Source of the DNA: Planctomycetaceae bacterium
Lineage (GTDB): Bacteria; Planctomycetota; MHYJ01; SBBU01
Direction: 5' to 3'
NCBI GenBank assembly: GCA_005239585.1
Contig: SBBU01000339.1
Coordinates: 1 to 6,308, forward strand
DNA length: 6,308 nt
This document shows positions 1 to 3,964 of the stretch, in pieces. The position numbers and the translations under genes are program-made. Positions within the stretch are counted from its first letter, which is position 1. Each line of letters begins with the position of its first letter. Below the pieces are notes generated by a model, which ran no database searches, was not told the origin of the DNA, and saw only the letters and a program-made list of their open reading frames with translations.

Positions 1-617
1 ATCTAAAAGTCTGTCGCAAATGTGCTATAGAATTCAACAACCAGAGGCTAATCAAAAATGGAATAGCTAAGGTCAGACTTGCCGATCCTCAAAAGGAATT
101 AAATGAGCGTATAAAAAAGGCTTTGAGCGCCAAAGAGAGCCCTGTTCTCATACCGCTTCGCTATGCCAGCTCTCTTGTAGCGGCCTGCTTGGTGATAGTA
201 TTGATTTTTGCGCTGCAAAAGTCGGCTGATGCAGAGCCTCCAGAGGTCGTTAAATCAAGCGCACTCTATTTCGATCGTATACTAGAAAATGATGTTGCAA
301 TAAGTGCGGCTCGTGATAGTACAGCTGTTTGCGGCTGCATAAGAGAAAAATTGCCGGGTTGTAATCTTGAGATCAAGGGTTTTAAATGCAGTTGCACTAG
401 GCTTCAGAATGGCGAGTACGCGTGTGTAGTCTACTCAAAAGATGGTCAGTTAATAGGCATATTCCCATGCGACCAGCTCAGTCAGAAAGATTTGGCGTTT
501 AAAACCTATGAAATTGGCAAAAATAATGTCTTGGTGCAGAAGACTGCCAAAGGCACAATTATGTGTGTAAGCAGGCTTCCTGTAGGCAAGCTGAAGGAAT
601 TGTTGAATATACAATGA
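1..617 (+). CDS. zf-HC2 anti-sigma factor, 5'-truncated by window edge, with Cys-rich outer domain
   Basis: The frame is open from base 3 to the TGA at 615-617, so the gene starts upstream of the window. The first visible residues are LKVCRKC. The two bases before them (AT) are the end of a codon that would be His if the missing base is C, giving the HxxxCxxC zinc motif of zf-HC2 anti-sigma factors. A helical stretch follows, then a transmembrane segment at about 165-215 (YASSLVAACLVIVLIFAL), then an outer domain of about 130 residues. Such proteins bind an ECF sigma factor in the cytoplasm and release it on an envelope signal. The outer domain is rich in cysteine: CGC at 330-338, Cys at 360, CSC further on and three more single Cys. 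This suggests metal or thiol sensing (inference). The TTG at 123 is not the true start because the zinc motif lies upstream in frame. The class is fairly sure; the sensed signal is not. Confidence 0.75.
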   Translation, partial: LKVCRKCAIEFNNQRLIKNGIAKVRLADPQKELNERIKKALSAKESPVLIPLRYASSLVAACLVIVLIFALQKSADAEPPEVVKSSALYFDRILENDVAISAARDSTAVCGCIREKLPGCNLEIKGFKCSCTRLQNGEYACVVYSKDGQLIGIFPCDQLSQKDLAFKTYEIGKNNVLVQKTAKGTIMCVSRLPVGKLKELLNIQ

Positions 618-937
618 TCCGATTTGCAATTTTGTGCCTGCTTTTTTCCAGCTCATTAAACGCTGGCGACTGTCCTTGCGGTTCTCATGCTAATCAGGAG
701 GAAAAAGATTGCTGTAAAAAGACCTGTGAATGCGATGAACAGAAACAGAACCAAAATGAGCCGGATTGCAAGTGCTTCCATTTTGAATCAGACACTGATA
801 AAAGGGATGTAACAAATGATTTATATAATACCCCCGTATTGCAGCAATTATTTACAAGCGTTTCTTTTGAATCTAAAAAGCCATTAGCAAACGAAATCTT
901 CATACCGGAAAGAGTAATCTATAACCTTCTACTATAA
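614..937 (+). CDS. Small secreted cysteine-rich protein, putative metal-binding, unknown family
   Basis: This encodes 107 residues. The ATG at 614 overlaps the stop of the anti-sigma gene as ATGA (614-617), and no close Shine-Dalgarno is present, so translational coupling is likely. Residues 1-17 (MIRF, then AILCLLFSSSLNA) form a typical signal peptide with probable cleavage after Ala17. The mature part has eight cysteines between residues 20 and 54 (CPC, CC, CEC and CKC clusters) plus His25 and His56. A longer acidic and polar tail with no Cys follows. This looks like a periplasmic soft-metal or redox-active protein next to an efflux operon. The layout recalls small metal-ligand-rich secreted proteins found in copper-resistance loci, but I cannot assign a family. 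An upstream GTG at 563 would add 17 residues, bury the signal peptide and overlap the previous gene by 55 bases, so ATG 614 is preferred. Confidence 0.7.
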   Translation: MIRFAILCLLFSSSLNAGDCPCGSHANQEEKDCCKKTCECDEQKQNQNEPDCKCFHFESDTDKRDVTNDLYNTPVLQQLFTSVSFESKKPLANEIFIPERVIYNLLL

Positions 938-962
938 ACTTTTCCACCTCGGGTTAATAAGT

Positions 963-979
963 CCAGAATCTACTTCTGG
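963..979. repeat. Short inverted repeat in the gap before the efflux genes
   Basis: CCAGAA (963-968) and TTCTGG (974-979) form a perfect 6-bp dyad around a 5-base centre. It lies 31 bases upstream of the GTG/ATG start of the outer-membrane factor gene. No T-run follows, so it is a poor intrinsic terminator. It could be an operator half-site pair or a small mRNA hairpin. The rest of 938-1012 shows AT-rich sequence (GATAAATAATAG at 982-993) but no promoter I can defend. Confidence 0.3.
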
Positions 980-997
980 TCGATAAATAATAGTATT

Positions 998-1003
998 GAG
1001 GAG
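998..1003 (+). promoter_or_regulatory. Ribosome binding site for the outer-membrane factor gene
   Basis: GAGGAG ends 9 bases before ATG 1013 and 6 bases before the GTG at 1010. Both are acceptable spacings, so the choice of start is uncertain by one codon. ATG is taken here. Confidence 0.7.
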
Positions 1004-1012
1004 TTTTTAGTG

Positions 1013-2362
1013 ATGAATAACTGTAAGTTTAAGCTGGGATCGATTGCGTTGCTCTCTTTGCCTTTGGCGCTCTTGATAGGATGTCTCTCTACACAAACAA
1101 GGAAAGAGTATGACGACTTGGTCCAAAAGCTGCGCATGATCGAAATGGAAAGGGCGCTTAATCTCCCTTTGGTTCAGGATAAATTTGACGAGGAACTCAG
1201 GGTAGATGACCTCGTGAGATTTGCCATCGCTAACAACCCGGAAATGGATGAGGCAAGGTTCAAGGTTTATGCGGCGGTGGCAAGATTTCATGCTGCGGTC
1301 TCATTGGACGATCTTCATATTCGTTTGATAGCCGAGGCAATACCTTTGCGTCAGCCGTTTGCATTTAATCGCAGTGAGGCAAACATGATCAGTCTTGGTC
1401 AAATGCTGCCTTTTTTTGGAAAATTAGACATCAAGGGGCAGATAGCCCTAAAAGAAGCAGACTCGGCATTGCAAATGTACAGGGCAGAGGAAAGGAAGCT
1501 GAGAGAAAAGGTAGTGAAGGCCTATTATGAATATCTGCTTGCATACCTTGAACGAAAGATACACAACGAACACGTAGAATTGCATCAAGAGCACGTTAGG
1601 ATCGCAGATATAAAGTATAAAACAGGTAAGGGCATCCAACAGGATGTGGTCAGATCACAGCTTGAACTCACAATGCTGCATAACGATGTGATTATCATCG
1701 ATCAGAAGATCGAGTCGGCTCGTACAATGTTGAATAGCCTGCTTAACCGCAAACAAGAAAAGTTCTTTGCTGATCCGGAATTAACTCAGTTTAAAGAGCT
1801 AAATATAGATCTGGAGAAACTTTACGTCCGAGTCTTGCAGGAGCGCCCAGAGATAAAGGCGATGGAGGCAATGGTCAAGGCAAGTGAAAAAGAAGTTGAC
1901 ATGGCCAAGGCAGATCAGACTCAGCCTGATATAATGCTTGGCGCTGATTACTGGCAGATGGGTCGCCGTCCTGATGGCTGGGGTGGGATGATGGAATTTA
2001 ACTTACCGTGGCTTAATCCAAGGCACAGTGCAATAGTAAGAGAAAAGTCAGCTATTCTCGCATCTCAGAAATCAGCGCTTCACGCAATGAAGAATATGAC
2101 AATGGCGTCACTTAGGGACGCGGTAGCAAGGCTTTTTGCCGCAGAAAAGTCTGTGCTTCTCTACGAGAGCACTTTGCTTCCACAGGCAGAACAAAGTGTC
2201 AAGACTGCAAGGAGCGGATATGAAAAAGGTCAGATCGATTTTTTAACATTGAATACCGCTCAGGTTGAGCTCCGGATGCACAAGATTAATTACCAAAAGA
2301 CGCGAGTTGAGTATGAAATTCAAAAGGCAGAGCTGGAACGCTTGGCAGGACGAATTGAGTAA
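1013..2362 (+). CDS. cusC: CusC/TolC-family outer-membrane efflux lipoprotein
   Basis: The 449-residue product is a normal length for outer-membrane factors of RND metal pumps, which trimerise into the outer-membrane channel. Residues 1-24 form a lipoprotein signal: a basic N-terminus, a hydrophobic core and the lipobox LIGC, with Cys24 as the acylated residue. Two outer-membrane efflux repeats (OEP type) follow. Family hallmarks are visible: QMLPFFGKL around residue 130, typical of heavy-metal-type factors; TGKGIQQDVVRSQLEL near residue 205; the repeat-2 motif LQERPEIKAM near residue 280; and a C-terminal helical part with QIDFLTLNTAQVEL. The gene ends 12 bases before the adaptor start, so the two are in one operon. 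No in-frame TGA occurs. The OMF class is nearly certain. The cusC symbol rests on the CusA-like partner and could equally be czcC-like. Confidence 0.88.
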   Translation: MNNCKFKLGSIALLSLPLALLIGCLSTQTRKEYDDLVQKLRMIEMERALNLPLVQDKFDEELRVDDLVRFAIANNPEMDEARFKVYAAVARFHAAVSLDDLHIRLIAEAIPLRQPFAFNRSEANMISLGQMLPFFGKLDIKGQIALKEADSALQMYRAEERKLREKVVKAYYEYLLAYLERKIHNEHVELHQEHVRIADIKYKTGKGIQQDVVRSQLELTMLHNDVIIIDQKIESARTMLNSLLNRKQEKFFADPELTQFKELNIDLEKLYVRVLQERPEIKAMEAMVKASEKEVDMAKADQTQPDIMLGADYWQMGRRPDGWGGMMEFNLPWLNPRHSAIVREKSAILASQKSALHAMKNMTMASLRDAVARLFAAEKSVLLYESTLLPQAEQSVKTARSGYEKGQIDFLTLNTAQVELRMHKINYQKTRVEYEIQKAELERLAGRIE

Positions 2363-2363
2363 C

Positions 2364-2370
2364 GGAGGTG
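2364..2370 (+). promoter_or_regulatory. Strong ribosome binding site for the adaptor gene
   Basis: GGAGGTG is a near-perfect Shine-Dalgarno, with GGAGG ending 6 bases before ATG 2375. It lies in the 12-base gap after the outer-membrane factor stop. It fixes the adaptor start, and no comparable site precedes the apparent downstream ORF pieces at about 2969 or 3509. That supports a single translated gene. Confidence 0.85.
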
Positions 2371-2374
2371 TTTC

Positions 2375-3958
2375 ATGAGTGAAAAGAAAAAGATACCTAT
2401 CTGGCAGATACTAATCGTGTTTCTTGCTGTTGTTGTGGTTGCATTATTTATATTACGCACCGAGATAAAAAAGGCCTTCTGGCCATACAGATATTCAGAA
2501 GCAAAAATAGGGCAAGTTACGGATACAGAAAAGTATGTGTATCGGTGTCCGATGGATGGCTACGAACGAGATACTCTAGGAATATGCAAGATATGTAACA
2601 TGGAACTCGATGACACTCACAAAATAAAGAAGGTCACAAAATCAGGAGAAGAACCTCGCATAACAGTGAATCTTTCATCAGATCAGATTCGGGCAATCGG
2701 ATTAAAAACAGAGCCTGTTTCGAGGCGCCAATTGACAAAAGAGATCCGAACAGTGGGGACATTGGAGATAGATCAGCTTCAGACTGTTACCGTAACAGCC
2801 CGAGTCCCCGGACGCATCGATGAACTCTACGTAACTTACTGATGAGCGGAGATAAAGAAGGGCGGTTCGCTCTTCGCTATTTATAGCCCGGAACTTGTAA
2901 CAACACAGGAGGAGTATCTTCTTTCTATCGAGTCATACGAGAAGATCAAGGATAGCAAACATACCGACTTGATCGAGAATGCCAAGAGACATATGCAATC
3001 GGTGAAAGATCGACTAGTACTGTGGGGTATCACTGAGGAGCAAATACAGGGACTAGAGAAGGACCGCAAGTCGAAAATTCTGATGACAATAGGTGCACCT
3101 AGTGACGGAACTGTTGTCTGGACAAATGTAGAACGGGGTAAATATATTAAAGAGGGCGATGAGCTTTATAAGATATCAGATATCACAAAACTTTGGCTTT
3201 GGGTAGAGATTTATGAATCTGACATATCTCTGGTCAGACCCGATCAAAAAATAAGGTTTACAACGATAACCCATCCCGGTGAGACATTTGATGGAGTTGT
3301 AGCCAGCAAGGCGTTGGTTCTGGAAAAAACCCGGACCTCTAGGCTATTAATCTCTGTAGAGAATCAGGCTAAAAAATTGGTCCCCGGTCTATTCGCTACT
3401 GTTACTATTGAAGTTCCACTTGACGAAAAAGGTCAGCCGCAAACGGTTGTCCCACGCGGAGATGAAAAAGTCGTATACGACTGCTGACCGGGCTGTCTTG
3501 AGCGCCCGTTGGAGCGCCAGGGTAAATGCCCGAAATGTGGTATGGATTTAAAGCCTAAAAAGATTTCTGTCGCTAAGACTATATATCAGTGCCCAATGGA
3601 TGGCTTTACCTCTGATAAACCGGGCAAGTGTGCCAAGTGTGGTATGGAATTACAGGCAAGGAAAGTTTCTACTGCGCTAAACCCGTTGGCTGTTCCTCGT
3701 TCAGCTGTGATTGATGCCGGAGGAAGTAAAATTGTTTACGTCGAGACTGGAACTGGTCTCTACGAACGCAAAAAAGTCAAACTGGGTCATCTTGCTAAAG
3801 AAGACTATTATGTTCTATTGGGCGGTCTTGCAGAGGGTGACAAGGTGGCAACCGCAGGCAACTTTTTACTGGATGCCCAAGCTAATATCACTTCAGGGGC
3901 AAGTATGCTCTATAGTGGGGCCTCTGAAATAAAGAAAGAAGAACCAAAGAATAAATAG
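2375..3958 (+). CDS. cusB: CusB-family periplasmic adaptor, predicted selenoprotein with three in-frame UGA codons
   Basis: Read through three TGA codons, this is one frame of 527 residues ending at TAG. It is the membrane fusion protein linking the inner-membrane pump to the outer-membrane channel. Domains in order: membrane anchor 10-27; heavy-metal-binding domain 1 at 54-80 (YRCPMDG, CKIC; Cys58, 71, 74); first lipoyl half about 142-174, containing Sec156-Sec157; short alpha-hairpin about 175-230; second lipoyl half about 243-270; beta-barrel about 274-350; HMBD 2 at 366-396 (YDC-Sec-PGC, then GKCPKCGM); HMBD 3 at 403-428 (YQCPMDG, GKCAKCGM); membrane-proximal domain from about 432 (PLAVPRSAVIDAG, GLAEGDKVATAGNFLLDA). 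Flanks of the TGAs align to CusB relatives without gaps: LYVTY, two TGA, then AEIKKG, where relatives as I recall them have Thr-Gly at the turn. A downstream hairpin follows each site. The alternative is a pseudogene with three nonsense mutations, less likely because nothing else in it is decayed. The adaptor family is certain; Sec is well supported but not proven. Confidence 0.85.
2840..2845 (+). other. Tandem in-frame TGA TGA, predicted Sec156-Sec157
   Basis: Two adjacent TGA codons interrupt the adaptor frame after LYVTY and before AEIKKG. They fall at the beta-turn of the first lipoyl half-motif, and the sequence stays in frame and family-like on both sides. Two neighbouring selenocysteines would make a diselenide or a soft-metal chelating pair. 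That function is inference. Confidence 0.75.
2857..2875 (+). promoter_or_regulatory. Candidate bacterial SECIS hairpin for the tandem TGA
   Basis: GAAGGGCG (2857-2864) pairs with CGCTCTTC (2868-2875) over 8 bp with one G-U pair, closing a GUU triloop at 2865-2867. The loop G lies 20 bases after the second TGA and 23 after the first. Bacterial SECIS elements are hairpins inside the coding region just after the UGA, with a G near the start of the apical loop, and they are bound by SelB. An alternative pairing of 2845-2852 with 2871-2878 uses the same 3' arm. Confidence 0.6.
3485..3487 (+). other. In-frame TGA, predicted Sec371 in heavy-metal-binding domain 2
   Basis: The codon follows VVYDC and precedes PGCLERP, so the residue sits directly after the first conserved Cys of an HMBD whose second half (GKCPKCGMDL) is intact. 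This gives a Cys-Sec-Pro-Gly-Cys cluster in place of the usual CPM-type motif. The frame continues without shift into HMBD 3 and the adaptor C-terminus. Confidence 0.75.
3495..3523 (+). promoter_or_regulatory. Candidate bacterial SECIS hairpin for the third TGA
   Basis: A stem-loop of 12 pairs can form. GTCTTG (3495-3500) pairs with CAGGGT (3518-3523) including three G-U pairs; A3501 is bulged; GCGC (3502-3505) pairs with GCGC (3514-3517); A3513 is bulged; CC (3506-3507) pairs with GG (3511-3512). The apical triloop is GUU at 3508-3510, starting 21 bases after the TGA. Loop sequence and distance match the hairpin after the tandem TGA. A competing 5-bp stem is CGGGC (3489-3493) with GCCCG (3504-3508). 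Confidence 0.55.
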
Positions 3959-3964
3959 CATAGA

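Noticed and set aside
824..829. TATAAT inside the small Cys-rich gene as a -10 box
   Set aside because: No -35-like hexamer occurs at 16-18 bases upstream (AAAGGG there), and the site is within coding sequence.
2969..3487. Separate gene starting at an internal TTG
   Set aside because: It has no Shine-Dalgarno, the start lies inside the adaptor's helical hairpin, and family-conserved sequence (SPELVTTQEEYL) lies upstream in the same frame.
3711..3932. Plus-strand 73-codon ORF inside the adaptor in another frame
   Set aside because: It overlaps conserved adaptor sequence out of frame, with no ribosome binding site or recognisable domain.
2375..3958. Genome-wide recoding of TGA as Trp (code 4) or Gly (code 25)
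   Set aside because: The outer-membrane factor and CusA genes, about 1,230 codons together, contain no in-frame TGA and use TGG and GGN normally. A recoded genome would show many TGA codons. TGA also ends the anti-sigma gene in a natural ATGA overlap.
2375..3958. Adaptor as a decayed pseudogene or sequencing artefact
   Set aside because: All three interruptions are TGA, with no TAA, TAG or indel, and the frame and domain motifs are intact throughout. Two sites lie at Cys-rich or tight-turn positions followed by similar hairpins. It remains the main alternative but is less likely.
3509..3958. Separate small metal-binding protein starting at TTG 3509
   Set aside because: It begins in the middle of an HMBD and includes the adaptor C-terminal domain; the frame is continuous with the upstream part across a single TGA.
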